Assembly: GCF_000956465.1 (NCBI RefSeq)
Contig: NZ_JYJA01000041.1
Location: forward strand, 248,001-312,000
Source: Microbacterium trichothecenolyticum
GTDB taxonomy: Bacteria; Actinomycetota; Actinomycetes; Actinomycetales; Microbacteriaceae
Direction: 5' to 3'
DNA: 64,000 bases
Below are positions 33,833 through 41,168 of this stretch, piece after piece. Numbering within the stretch: the first letter of the stretch is position 1; each line of letters begins with the position of its first letter. The translations under genes and the position numbers were made by a program. The notes beneath the pieces are model-generated. The model was not told where the DNA came from. It worked only from the letters and a program-made list of their open reading frames with translations, and searched no databases.

Positions 33833-35337
33833 TCCTCGTCCTCCTGGTCGCGGTAGCGCTGGGCGATCCGCTCGGCCTCGAGCTCCGCGCGCGCCTCCGC
33901 CTTCGCGTCCATCATGTCGTGGTACCGCTCGCGGCGCTCCGACGTCGTGCGGCGGTTGTCGCGCAGCAGTCGCGGGTCGGTGCCGCGCGGTGCCGTCATG
34001 AGCTCGGCGTTCGACGAGATCGAGGGCTCCCAGTCGAACACGATGCCGTCGCCCTCGCCGATCACCACGGTCGCACCCGGGGTTGCGCCTGCGCGGAACA
34101 GCTCGTCCTCGACACCGAGCTTCTCGAGGCGGTCGCCGAGGTAGCCGACCGCCTCCTCGTTCTGGAAGTCGGTCTGCTGCACCCACTTGAGCGGCTTGTC
34201 GCCGAGGATGCGGTAGATGTTGCCGTAGGTGCCGCCTTCGACGCGGACCGAGAAGTCCTTCTGCGAACCCTTCGGCCGGATGACGATGCGCTCGGGCGCG
34301 GGAGCCGCCGCCTGCTCGGCGCGGTGCTTCGCGACGATGTCGCCCAGCGCGAAGGTGAGCTGACGCAGTCCTTCGTGGCTCACGGTCGAGATCTCGAACA
34401 CGCGGAAGCCGCGCGCCTCCAGGTCGGGGCGGACCAGGTCCGCGAGGTCCTTCGCCTCGGGGACGTCGACCTTGTTGAGCGCCACCAGCTGCGGGCGCTC
34501 GAGCAGCGGCAGCTGCCCGTCGGGAACGGGGTAGGCGGCGAGCTCGGCGAGAATGACATCGAGGTCGCTGAGCGGGTCGCGGCCAGGCTCGAGCGTCGCG
34601 CAGTCGAGGACGTGGACGAGCGCCGTGCAGCGCTCGACATGGCGGAGGAACTCGAGACCGAGTCCCTTGCCCTCGCTCGCGCCCTCGATGAGACCGGGCA
34701 CGTCGGCGACGGTGAAGCGCTGCTCCCCCGCCTGAACGACCCCGAGGTTGGGGTGAAGCGTGGTGAACGGGTACTCGGCGATCTTGGGCCGTGCGGCTGA
34801 GATCGCGGCGATGAGGCTCGACTTGCCCGCGGACGGGAAGCCGACGAGCGCGACGTCGGCGACGGTCTTGAGCTCGAGGAGGACATCGCCCTCCCAGCCG
34901 GGCGTGCCGAGCAGCGCGAAGCCCGGCGCCTTTCGCTTGGGGTTGGCGAGGGCGGCGTTGCCCAGACCGCCGAGACCGCCGGGGGCGGCGACGAAGCGCA
35001 TGCCCGGCTCGATCATGTCGACGATCACCTCGCCCGAGGGGTCCTTCACGACGGTGCCGACAGGGACGGCCAGCTCGAGCGGCTCGCCCGCGGCACCCGA
35101 TCGGTGGTCGCCCATGCCGAAGCCGCCGTTGCCGCTGGAGCGGTGCGGCGAGTGGTGGTACGACAGCAGCGTCGTGACCTGCGGGTCGGCGACGAGCACG
35201 ACGTCACCGCCGTGGCCGCCGTTGCCGCCGTCGGGGCCGGCGAGCGGCTTGAACTTCTCGCGCTTGACCGACACGCAGCCGTTGCCGCCCTTGCCGGCGC
35301 GCAGGTGCAGCGTCACCCGATCGACGAACGTGACCAT
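33829..35337 (-). CDS. obg: Obg family GTPase
   Basis: 502 residues. The glycine-rich Obg fold is N-terminal (AGKGGNGCVSVKREKFKPLAGPDGG...). The G domain follows at about 160-330, with GFPSAGKSSLI (G1), DVPGLIEGASEGKGLG (G3) and ALNKVDVPEA (G4). The C-terminal OCT domain and an acidic Glu-rich tail end the protein. Obg binds the 50S subunit and links ribosome assembly to (p)ppGpp. It follows rplU-rpmA as in most bacteria, but a hairpin lies in the 103-bp gap. Confidence 0.96.
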   Translation of the reverse strand: MVTFVDRVTLHLRAGKGGNGCVSVKREKFKPLAGPDGGNGGHGGDVVLVADPQVTTLLSYHHSPHRSSGNGGFGMGDHRSGAAGEPLELAVPVGTVVKDPSGEVIVDMIEPGMRFVAAPGGLGGLGNAALANPKRKAPGFALLGTPGWEGDVLLELKTVADVALVGFPSAGKSSLIAAISAARPKIAEYPFTTLHPNLGVVQAGEQRFTVADVPGLIEGASEGKGLGLEFLRHVERCTALVHVLDCATLEPGRDPLSDLDVILAELAAYPVPDGQLPLLERPQLVALNKVDVPEAKDLADLVRPDLEARGFRVFEISTVSHEGLRQLTFALGDIVAKHRAEQAAAPAPERIVIRPKGSQKDFSVRVEGGTYGNIYRILGDKPLKWVQQTDFQNEEAVGYLGDRLEKLGVEDELFRAGATPGATVVIGEGDGIVFDWEPSISSNAELMTAPRGTDPRLLRDNRRTTSERRERYHDMMDAKAEARAELEAERIAQRYRDQEDEE

Positions 35338-35389
35338 GCGGTCCCCCCTGAGGTCTGGTGCTCCCCGGTGTCCGGGAAGGGATAAAGGG

Positions 35390-35415
35390 AAAGGGCGAGC
35401 CGAAGCCCGCCCCTT
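35390..35415 (-). terminator. Hairpin between rpmA and obg
   Basis: On the leftward strand GGGCGGGC-TTCG-GCTCGCCC (one G-U pair, extended by A/T pairs) forms a UUCG-capped stem, followed by TTTCCCTTTAT. It begins 26 bp past the rpmA stop. It may end most ribosomal-protein transcripts and let a fraction read into obg-proB-proA. Confidence 0.7.
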
Positions 35416-35440
35416 CCGGTAAACCGTGCGACTCGCTGGA

Positions 35441-35698
35441 TTACTCAGCGACCGCCACGATGTTGACGACCTTGCGGCCGCCCTTCTGGCCGAACTCGAC
35501 CGAGCCCGCAGCAAGCGCGAACAGCGTGTCGTCGCCACCGCGGCCGACGTTGGCGCCGGGGTGGAAGTGCGTGCCACGCTGGCGGACGAGGATCTCGCCG
35601 GCGTTGACGGCCTGGCCGCCGAAACGCTTCACGCCGAGGCGCTGAGCGTTGGAGTCACGACCGTTGCGGGTGGAGCTTGCGCCCTTTTTGTGTGCCAT
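35441..35698 (-). CDS. rpmA: 50S ribosomal protein L27
   Basis: 85 residues, beginning MAHKKGASSTRNGRDSNAQR, which is full length without the Firmicutes-type cleaved N-terminal extension. The basic N-terminus reaches the peptidyl-transferase centre. The conserved LVRQRGTHFHPGANVGRGGDDTL follows. It is encoded 18 bp downstream of rplU. Confidence 0.97.
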   Translation of the reverse strand: MAHKKGASSTRNGRDSNAQRLGVKRFGGQAVNAGEILVRQRGTHFHPGANVGRGGDDTLFALAAGSVEFGQKGGRKVVNIVAVAE

Positions 35699-35716
35699 CT
35701 CTGCGTCTCCTGTGGC

Positions 35717-36025
35717 TTACTTGATGCCGGTGACCTTGACGCGCGTGAGGTCCTGACGGTGCCCCTGGCGCTTCTTGTAGCCGGTCTTGTTCTTGAACTT
35801 CTGGATCACGATCTTCGGGCCGCGCTCCTCACCGAGCACCTCGGCGGTCACGGTGACCTTCGCGAGCTTGTCGGCGTCGGTCGTGACGGTGTCACCGTCG
35901 ACGAAGAGCACCGCGGGGAGCTCGATCTTGTCGCCGATCTTCGCGGCCTGACGGTCGAGAACGACGATCGTGCCGACCTCGACCTTCTCCTGCCGGCCGC
36001 CGGCGCGCACAACTGCGTAAACCAC
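35717..36025 (-). CDS. rplU: 50S ribosomal protein L21
   Basis: 102 residues from the GTG at 36025, beginning MVYAVVRAGGRQEKVEVG. AGGTGTGAA lies just upstream; the longer open frame to 36061 adds an arginine-rich stretch foreign to L21. The C-terminal KFKNKTGYKKRQGHRQ is conserved. It is the first gene of the rplU-rpmA-obg group. Its leader carries a perfect 9-bp stem-loop. Confidence 0.97.
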   Translation of the reverse strand: MVYAVVRAGGRQEKVEVGTIVVLDRQAAKIGDKIELPAVLFVDGDTVTTDADKLAKVTVTAEVLGEERGPKIVIQKFKNKTGYKKRQGHRQDLTRVKVTGIK

Positions 36026-36080
36026 TTCACACCTGTTTCTTCTGGGAGCGCGCGCACGCACTCGGGGACGTCAACGAAGA

Positions 36081-36119
36081 CTTGGTGCGGATATCTCGAC
36101 GCACCAAGGGTCTACTTTA
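36081..36119 (-). promoter_or_regulatory. rplU promoter and leader hairpin
   Basis: TAAAGT (36119-36114, leftward) is a plausible -10. Directly after the expected start, CTTGGTGCG and CGCACCAAG (36108-36100 with 36089-36081) form a perfect 9-bp stem with a ten-base loop. L21 operons in other phyla have autoregulatory leaders; whether this hairpin is one is inference. Confidence 0.5.
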
Positions 36120-36177
36120 TCAGATGGCGGAACAGTCCGCGAAAGCACGCCGCCGCCGTGTCGCGGCGTGCGGTGCG

Positions 36178-36183
36178 TAGGAT
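36178..36183 (+). promoter_or_regulatory. Leaderless -10 box for the DUF4031 gene
   Basis: TAGGAT ends six bases before the GTG at 36190, the same geometry as the other leaderless genes in this window. Confidence 0.55.
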
Positions 36184-36189
36184 CTGCAC

Positions 36190-36456
36190 GTGGCGATCCT
36201 GATCGACGATCCTCTGTGGCCGGCGCACGGCCGGCTGTGGGCGCATCTGGTGACCGACACGGACCTCGCGGAGCTCCACGCGTTCGCTGCGGCGAACGGC
36301 ATCCCCGCGCGTGGATTCGACCTCGATCACTATGACGTGCCCGAAGAGGCGCACGCGCGTCTGGTCGCGGCCGGCGCCCAGCACGTGAGCGGGCACGAGC
36401 TGGTGCGACGCCTCATCGCGTCCGGACTTCGCGTGCGGGGGCGCGACCGCCGCTGA
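36190..36456 (+). CDS. DUF4031 domain protein
   Basis: 88 residues, GTG start. It opens MAILIDDPLWPAHGRLWAHL and has GIPARGFDLDHYDVPEE, the DUF4031 pattern with conserved W, H and D residues (DDPLWPAHGR; DHYDVP). It is a small soluble protein of unknown function. It stands alone between the rplU promoter and a glycosyltransferase remnant whose stop codon lies one base past its own. Confidence 0.82.
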   Translation: MAILIDDPLWPAHGRLWAHLVTDTDLAELHAFAAANGIPARGFDLDHYDVPEEAHARLVAAGAQHVSGHELVRRLIASGLRVRGRDRR

Positions 36457-36457
36457 C

Positions 36458-36820
36458 TCACCGCGGCGCGACCGCGTACAGTTCGAGCACGTCGGCCGCG
36501 CGCCGGGGGCCGTCGAAGGCACGGATCGCGACGCCGAGCCGCTGGGCCCGTCCGCCGGTGCGATCATCGGCCAGCGTCCGCCGGATCGCGCGACGGATCG
36601 CGGCGGGTTCCGTCCGCCGCGACATCGTCGCTCCGACACCCGCGCGGGCCACCGCGCGCCCGATGCGCGGCTGGTCGGAGGTCGGCTCGAGAGGGAGCGT
36701 GCGCACCGGGATGCCGTGGGCCAACGCGGCGAGAGTGGTGCCGTGTCCGCCATGACCGACCACGAGCGAGGCCTCAGGGAAGAGCTCGTCGTGCGGCATC
36801 CACTCGTGCACTTCGATCCT
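36458..36820 (-). pseudogene. C-terminal remnant of a GT1 (UGT/MGT-like) glycosyltransferase
   Basis: About 120 codons encode the acceptor end of a GT-B glycosyltransferase: HEWMPHDELFPEASLVVGHG, then GGHGTTLAALAHGIP and the P-x-x-x-DQP element that binds the nucleotide sugar. A full GT1 protein has about 400 residues, so the whole acceptor domain and part of the donor domain are missing. The homology stops at a run of eight G (36821-36828) next to the RNase E stem-loop. An ATG at 36799 could start a 113-residue peptide, but no good ribosome site precedes it. Loss of the 5' part by deletion is the likeliest cause. Confidence 0.72.
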
Positions 36821-36827
36821 GGGGGGG

Positions 36828-36857
36828 GCGCCGTCCCGGCCTGGGCCGGGACGGCGC
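36828..36857 (-). terminator. Stem-loop after the RNase E/G gene
   Basis: A perfect 14-bp stem (36828-36841 with 36844-36857) begins seven bases past the stop codon on the leftward strand. It is followed by a C-run and not by U residues. It probably ends or protects the RNase message. Confidence 0.7.
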
Positions 36858-36864
36858 GAGATGC

Positions 36865-39327
36865 TCAGTCCTCCGACGGCGTGTGGGGCACCGGGGTGCC
36901 CGTGAGGGCCGCGGTCGTCACGCGGCGGCGCGCGCGACCCTGGCCCGGAGCCTTGGGCTCCGGAAGGGCGTTGAGCACCGAGTCGAGGAGGAGATCCTTC
37001 TCGGTGCGGTTCTCCTTCTTCGCGCCGGAATCCTGACGCTTCTTGCGCGGCTTCTTCGGGCGCTCGGCCGGGGCCTGCTCGACGACGGGGGCCGCCTCGA
37101 CGGGCGGGGCCTCCTCGCTGTGATGGATCGTGGATGCCGCGATCTGTGCGAGCGCCGACTTCACGCCCTCGGTGATCACGTGGGTGCCGTTCGAGCCGCC
37201 GCTGGTCGCGGGAGCCGGTGCGCCGCCACGCGGGCGACGGCCGGACGACGGCGCACCGCTCGCTGCGGGCACGCGGTGCTTCACGACCGGGTCGTGGTGC
37301 ACGATCAGGCCGCGCCCCGCGCAGACCTCGCACGCCTCGCTGAACGTCTCGAGGAGGCCGAGGCCGAGCTTCTTGCGCGTCATCTGCACGAGTCCGAGCG
37401 AGGTGACCTCGGCGACCTGGTGCTTCGTCCGGTCGCGGCTCAGGCACTCGACGAGACGCCGCAGCACGAGATCGCGGTTGGACTCGAGCACCATGTCGAT
37501 GAAGTCGACGACGATGATCCCGCCGATGTCACGCAGGCGCAGCTGGCGGACGATCTCCTCGGCGGCTTCGAGGTTGTTCTTGGTGACCGTCTCTTCGAGG
37601 TTTCCGCCCGAGCCGACGAACTTGCCCGTGTTGACGTCGACCACGGTCATCGCCTCGGTGCGGTCGATGACCAGCGAGCCGCCGGAAGGCAGCCACACCT
37701 TGCGGTCGAGGGCCTTCTCGATCTGCTCGGTCACGCGGAAGACGTCGAACGGGTCGTGCTCCCCCTCGTAGCGCTCCACGCGCTCCAGAAGGTCGGGCGC
37801 CACGGACTCGAGGTACTTCGAGATCGTGTGGTGCGCATCGTCGCCCTGGATGAGCATCTTCGAGAAGTCCTCGTTGAAGACGTCGCGGACGATCTTGACG
37901 AGGAGGTCGGGCTCCGAGTGCAGCAGCGCCGGCGCCTGGATCGTCTCGATCTGCTTCGAGATGTGCTCCCACTGGTTCGTGAGGCGCTGCACATCGCGCG
38001 TCAGCTGGTCCTCGGTGGCGCCTTCGGCCGCGGTGCGCACGATGACGCCGGACGACTCGGGCAGCACCTCCTTGAGGATCTTCTTGAGGCGCGCCCGCTC
38101 GGTGTCGGGGAGCTTGCGCGAGATGCCGTTCATGTTGCCGCCCGGCACGTACACGAGGTACCGGCCGGGGAGCGAGATCTGACTCGTGAGGCGGGCGCCC
38201 TTGTGCCCGACCGGATCCTTCGTGACCTGGACGAGCACACGGTCGCCGGTCTTGAGCGCGAGCTCGATCCGGCGCGGCTGGTTGCCGGTCTCGACGGCGT
38301 CCCAGTCGACCTCGCCGGAGTACAGCACCGCGTTGCGACCGCGTCCGATGTCGACGAACGCGGCCTCCATGCTCGGCAGGACGTTCTGGACGCGGCCCAG
38401 GTACACGTTGCCGATGAGCGACGCGTCCTGGTTGCGGGCGACGTAGTGCTCCACGAGCACGTTGTCCTCCAGCACGGCGATCTGGATGCGCCCGTTGCGC
38501 GAGCGCACGATCATGTCGCGGTCGACGGCCTCACGGCGGGCGAGGAACTCCGCCTCGGTCACGACCGCACGGCGGCGGCCCGCCTCGCGGCCGTCGCGGC
38601 GGCGCTGCTTCTTGGCTTCGAGACGCGTCGAGCCCTTGATGCGCTGCGGCTCAGTGATGAGCTCGACAGCGCGCTGACGCGGCTGCGACGGCTCGGAAGG
38701 CGCGGAGGCCTCGTCCCGGCCCTCGCCGCGACGGCGGCTGCGGCGGCGCGAGGTGCTCGACGATGCCCCGGTCTCGGGCTCCGGCTCGGGCTGCTGGCGG
38801 CCCGGACGCGCCGGAAGCGGCGTGATCTCCGGCGCGTAGAACATGAGCTGCGTCGACACGGCCGACACGAACACCTCGGGGAGCAGCCCCAGGGTCACCG
38901 CGGTCACCGCCTTGGGCTCGGCTGGCGCTTCAGCCTGGGCCGGTGCCTCGGGCTCCGGCTCGGCAGGCGCTTCAGCCTGGGCCGGTGCCTCGGGCTCCGG
39001 CTCGGCAGGCGCTTCAGCCTGGGCCGGTGCCTCGGGCTCCGGCGGGGCTTCAGCATCGATCTCGGCCGGTGCCTCAGCCGTGGGCTCGTCCTGAGTCGCG
39101 GCGTCAGCCACGGGCTCGGGCGCGGTCTCCGCGTCTGCCGCGGGTTCGGCCTCCGCCGCCGACTCGGGCACCGCTCCGGTCGCCTCGGCCGGGCTCTCCT
39201 CGGCCTGCTCGGAGACCTCGACGGTCTCCTGAGGCTCCTCTACCGGCGAGTCCGCGTCTGCCGCTGTCGTCAGCGGCGCGTCCGGTTCGGTCTGAGGGGT
39301 GAATTCTGCATCGGTTCCATCAGCCAT
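36865..39327 (-). CDS. rne: Ribonuclease E/G
   Basis: 820 residues from the ATG at 39327, which has AAGGAG ten bases upstream. The first ~190 residues are acidic Pro/Ala/Glu-rich and contain a 14-residue tandem repeat. A basic SRRRSRRRGEGR patch precedes the S1 domain (DASLIGNVYLGRVQNVLPSMEAAFVDIG). The catalytic DNase I-like domain has GGIIVVDFIDMVLESNRD, and the Zn-link is CEVCAGRG. The C-terminal tail is disordered and lysine-rich (KPRKKRQDSGAKKE). In actinobacteria this enzyme sets mRNA decay and rRNA maturation, and both flanking disordered arms are usual. A small ORF sits in its leader. Confidence 0.94.
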   Translation of the reverse strand: MADGTDAEFTPQTEPDAPLTTAADADSPVEEPQETVEVSEQAEESPAEATGAVPESAAEAEPAADAETAPEPVADAATQDEPTAEAPAEIDAEAPPEPEAPAQAEAPAEPEPEAPAQAEAPAEPEPEAPAQAEAPAEPKAVTAVTLGLLPEVFVSAVSTQLMFYAPEITPLPARPGRQQPEPEPETGASSSTSRRRSRRRGEGRDEASAPSEPSQPRQRAVELITEPQRIKGSTRLEAKKQRRRDGREAGRRRAVVTEAEFLARREAVDRDMIVRSRNGRIQIAVLEDNVLVEHYVARNQDASLIGNVYLGRVQNVLPSMEAAFVDIGRGRNAVLYSGEVDWDAVETGNQPRRIELALKTGDRVLVQVTKDPVGHKGARLTSQISLPGRYLVYVPGGNMNGISRKLPDTERARLKKILKEVLPESSGVIVRTAAEGATEDQLTRDVQRLTNQWEHISKQIETIQAPALLHSEPDLLVKIVRDVFNEDFSKMLIQGDDAHHTISKYLESVAPDLLERVERYEGEHDPFDVFRVTEQIEKALDRKVWLPSGGSLVIDRTEAMTVVDVNTGKFVGSGGNLEETVTKNNLEAAEEIVRQLRLRDIGGIIVVDFIDMVLESNRDLVLRRLVECLSRDRTKHQVAEVTSLGLVQMTRKKLGLGLLETFSEACEVCAGRGLIVHHDPVVKHRVPAASGAPSSGRRPRGGAPAPATSGGSNGTHVITEGVKSALAQIAASTIHHSEEAPPVEAAPVVEQAPAERPKKPRKKRQDSGAKKENRTEKDLLLDSVLNALPEPKAPGQGRARRRVTTAALTGTPVPHTPSED
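38924..39043 (-). repeat. 42-bp tandem repeat inside rne
   Basis: Copies begin at 38924, 38966 and 39008; the third diverges after 36 bases. Each encodes EPEAPAQAEAPAEP. The copies are identical at the DNA level, so expansion is recent or maintained by conversion. Confidence 0.9.
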
Positions 39328-39422
39328 CACTGGCGTACTCCTTGCGGGGCGACACCGCGCGTCGCCCGGCGAAATCTCGTGCAGCGCCGCCCATGCCCTC
39401 TGGACGGGGCGGTGCCGCGAAC

Positions 39423-39533
39423 TCACTCGGTCTGCAGCGGTCGTCCGGCGCTAGGCGGATGCTCGCGCTGCCAAGGGCATTCGTCGCCCTGAAGTCTTCT
39501 GGTGATGATCGTCACGGCGCGGCCGTGGGTCAT
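39423..39533 (-). CDS. 36-residue leaderless small ORF in the rne leader
   Basis: ATG at 39533, stop TGA at 39423. It encodes MTHGRAVTIITRRLQGDECP followed by WQREHPPSAGRPLQTE. The support is positional: a GATAAT -10 box ends seven bases before the ATG, the geometry seen at about seventeen annotated genes here. It lies 95 bp upstream of the rne start. The peptide is basic in its first half, has one cysteine and resembles nothing I recognise. It may be a real small protein or a regulatory upstream ORF. Confidence 0.5.
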   Translation of the reverse strand: MTHGRAVTIITRRLQGDECPWQREHPPSAGRPLQTE

Positions 39534-39540
39534 CGCCCCC

Positions 39541-39546
39541 ATTATC
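39541..39546 (-). promoter_or_regulatory. -10 box for small ORF and rne
   Basis: GATAAT reads leftward and is the best -10 in the 342-bp gap between rne and the VKOR gene. The rne message would have a leader of about 205 bases, including the small ORF and a GGCGAC/GTCGCC hairpin (39348-39366) just before the ribosome site. Nothing else was recognised in the gap. Confidence 0.55.
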
Positions 39547-39656
39547 GCACTTCCCCCGCCAGAATGCCCATTCGCCCGGCAACCGCGCCTTCCCCACGCC
39601 GCGGATCGGCGATTTGCCACGGCGCGAGGGTGCGGCATCCGCGCAGAACTCGATGT

Positions 39657-39662
39657 CATAAT
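39657..39662 (+). promoter_or_regulatory. Leaderless -10 box for the VKOR gene
   Basis: CATAAT ends seven bases before the ATG at 39670. The GAGG within that gap could alternatively be a ribosome site if transcription starts further upstream. Confidence 0.5.
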
Positions 39663-39669
39663 CCGAGGC

Positions 39670-40293
39670 ATGCCCGAGCAGCAGACCCACACCCGTCCGA
39701 CCGGTCTCGCCATATGGCTCGTGATCGCGGGTGTGATCGGGTGGTGGGCGGCGTTCTCGCTGACGGTGGAGAAGTTCGAGAAGCTCGCGAATCCCGACGC
39801 GATCGCGTCCTGCGACCTGAGCGTGCTCGTGCAGTGCAGCGCGAACCTCGAGTCGTGGCAGGGCAGCGCGTTCGGGTTCCCGAACCCGGTCCTCGGGCTC
39901 ACCGGCTGGGTCGCACCGATCGTCGTCGGCATGGCGATCCTCGCGCGGGCCCGGTTCGCTCGGTGGTTCTGGTGGTGCTTCTGGGCCGGCATCGCGTTCG
40001 CGTTCGGCTTCGTGATCTGGCTCATCGGCCAGAGCATCTACGCGCCCAACCTGCACACGCTGTGCCCGTGGTGCATGGTGACCTGGTCGGTCACCATCCC
40101 CACGTTCTACGCGGTGACGCTGCACATGCTCCGCGCCGGCATCGTTGCGGCATCCGACCGGGTCCGCGATGTCGCCGACCGGCTGATGGTGTGGGTGCCG
40201 CTGGCGGCGATCGTGAGCTACGCGATCATCCTGCTGCTGGCGCAGCTCGAGATGAACGCCGTCGTCAACATCTGGCAGACGCTGTTCGGCTGA
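39670..40293 (+). CDS. Vitamin K epoxide reductase family membrane protein
   Basis: 207 residues from the ATG at 39670; the open frame upstream to 39502 lacks homology. Five hydrophobic segments are visible. The redox CxxC is LCPWCMV near residue 138, and the outer cysteine pair is CDLSVLVQC at about 43-51. Bacterial VKOR reoxidises DsbA-like thiol oxidases using menaquinone, replacing DsbB. No thioredoxin-fold partner is fused or adjacent. It converges on ndk with a 36-bp gap. Confidence 0.92.
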   Translation: MPEQQTHTRPTGLAIWLVIAGVIGWWAAFSLTVEKFEKLANPDAIASCDLSVLVQCSANLESWQGSAFGFPNPVLGLTGWVAPIVVGMAILARARFARWFWWCFWAGIAFAFGFVIWLIGQSIYAPNLHTLCPWCMVTWSVTIPTFYAVTLHMLRAGIVAASDRVRDVADRLMVWVPLAAIVSYAIILLLAQLEMNAVVNIWQTLFG

Positions 40294-40329
40294 CCCCGGA
40301 GTCGCGCCCGGGGGTCAGCCGACGTGCGA

Positions 40330-40746
40330 TCAGCCGAACCAGATCTCGAGCTCGCGCGCGGCGGACTCCGGGCTGTCGGAGCCGTGCACCAGGTTCTGCT
40401 GCACCTTCAGGCCCCAATCGCGGCCGAAGTCGCCGCGGACCGTGCCGGGCGCGGCCGTCGTGGGGTCGGTCGTGCCCGCGAGCGAGCGGAAGCCCTCGAT
40501 CACGCGGTTGCCGGCGAGGCGGATCGCGACCGACGGCCCCGACATCATGAACTCGAGCAGCGGCTCGTAGAACGGCTTGCCCTCGTGCTCGGCATAGTGG
40601 CGCTCCAGCGTCTCGCGGTCGGGCTCGACGAGGCGGATGTCGACGAGGGCGTACCCCTTCGCCTCGATGCGGGCGAGGATCGCGCCGGTGAGGCCGCGAG
40701 CGACGCCGTCGGGCTTGACGAGGACGAGGGTCTCTTCGATGGGCAT
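40330..40746 (-). CDS. ndk: Nucleoside diphosphate kinase
   Basis: 138 residues from the ATG at 40746, with AAAGG upstream. It opens EETLVLVKPDGVARGL; the phospho-histidine is in NLVHGSDSPESA near residue 117. It equalises NTP pools in the cytosol. It is last in a leftward series with ileS, folC and the DUF4233 gene, 20 bp after the last. Confidence 0.97.
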   Translation of the reverse strand: MPIEETLVLVKPDGVARGLTGAILARIEAKGYALVDIRLVEPDRETLERHYAEHEGKPFYEPLLEFMMSGPSVAIRLAGNRVIEGFRSLAGTTDPTTAAPGTVRGDFGRDWGLKVQQNLVHGSDSPESAARELEIWFG

Positions 40747-40766
40747 GCGGGACCTTTCGTTGCTGA

Positions 40767-41168
40767 TCAGGCGTGGGGAGGAGGATCCGCCGCAAGGCGC
40801 GCGTTGCGCCGGTCGAGAGCGGCCCCCTTGATCGTCGCATACCCGTACATGCCGCCGAAAATGAGCGCGACGATCGCGAGCGCCGGCACGAGGAAGGCGC
40901 CGAGCAGGACGACCGCCTGCAGCGCCCAGCCGAGCACGATGCCCCAGCGGTAGCGCACGACCCGCGTCGTGAGGATCATCAGCACTGCCAGTCCGGCGCC
41001 GGCGACGATGCCCCACCACGGTTCGATCGACGCGGGAAGCGCCTTCAGACCGTAGACGACCAGGCCGCCGAGGAAGACGACGATCGACTCGAAGCCGAGC
41101 ACGATCGTGGCCAGCGACTCGGCCGCACCGCGCGGGCGACGGGGTTTCGGCTGCTTCTCGCCGGTCAC
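40767..41168 (-). CDS. DUF4233 membrane protein
   Basis: 133 residues from the GTG at 41168. Four hydrophobic segments follow a basic N-terminus (GEKQPKPRRPRGAAESL). The pattern TIVLGFESIVVFLGGLVVYG is the DUF4233 start. Actinobacteria place this gene between folC and ndk; its role is unknown. The GTG overlaps the folC stop by four bases. Confidence 0.82.
   Translation of the reverse strand: MTGEKQPKPRRPRGAAESLATIVLGFESIVVFLGGLVVYGLKALPASIEPWWGIVAGAGLAVLMILTTRVVRYRWGIVLGWALQAVVLLGAFLVPALAIVALIFGGMYGYATIKGAALDRRNARLAADPPPHA

Noticed and set aside
38924..39043. Regular repeats resembling a CRISPR array
   Set aside because: The copies are contiguous without spacers and encode an in-frame protein repeat. 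No cas gene is present.
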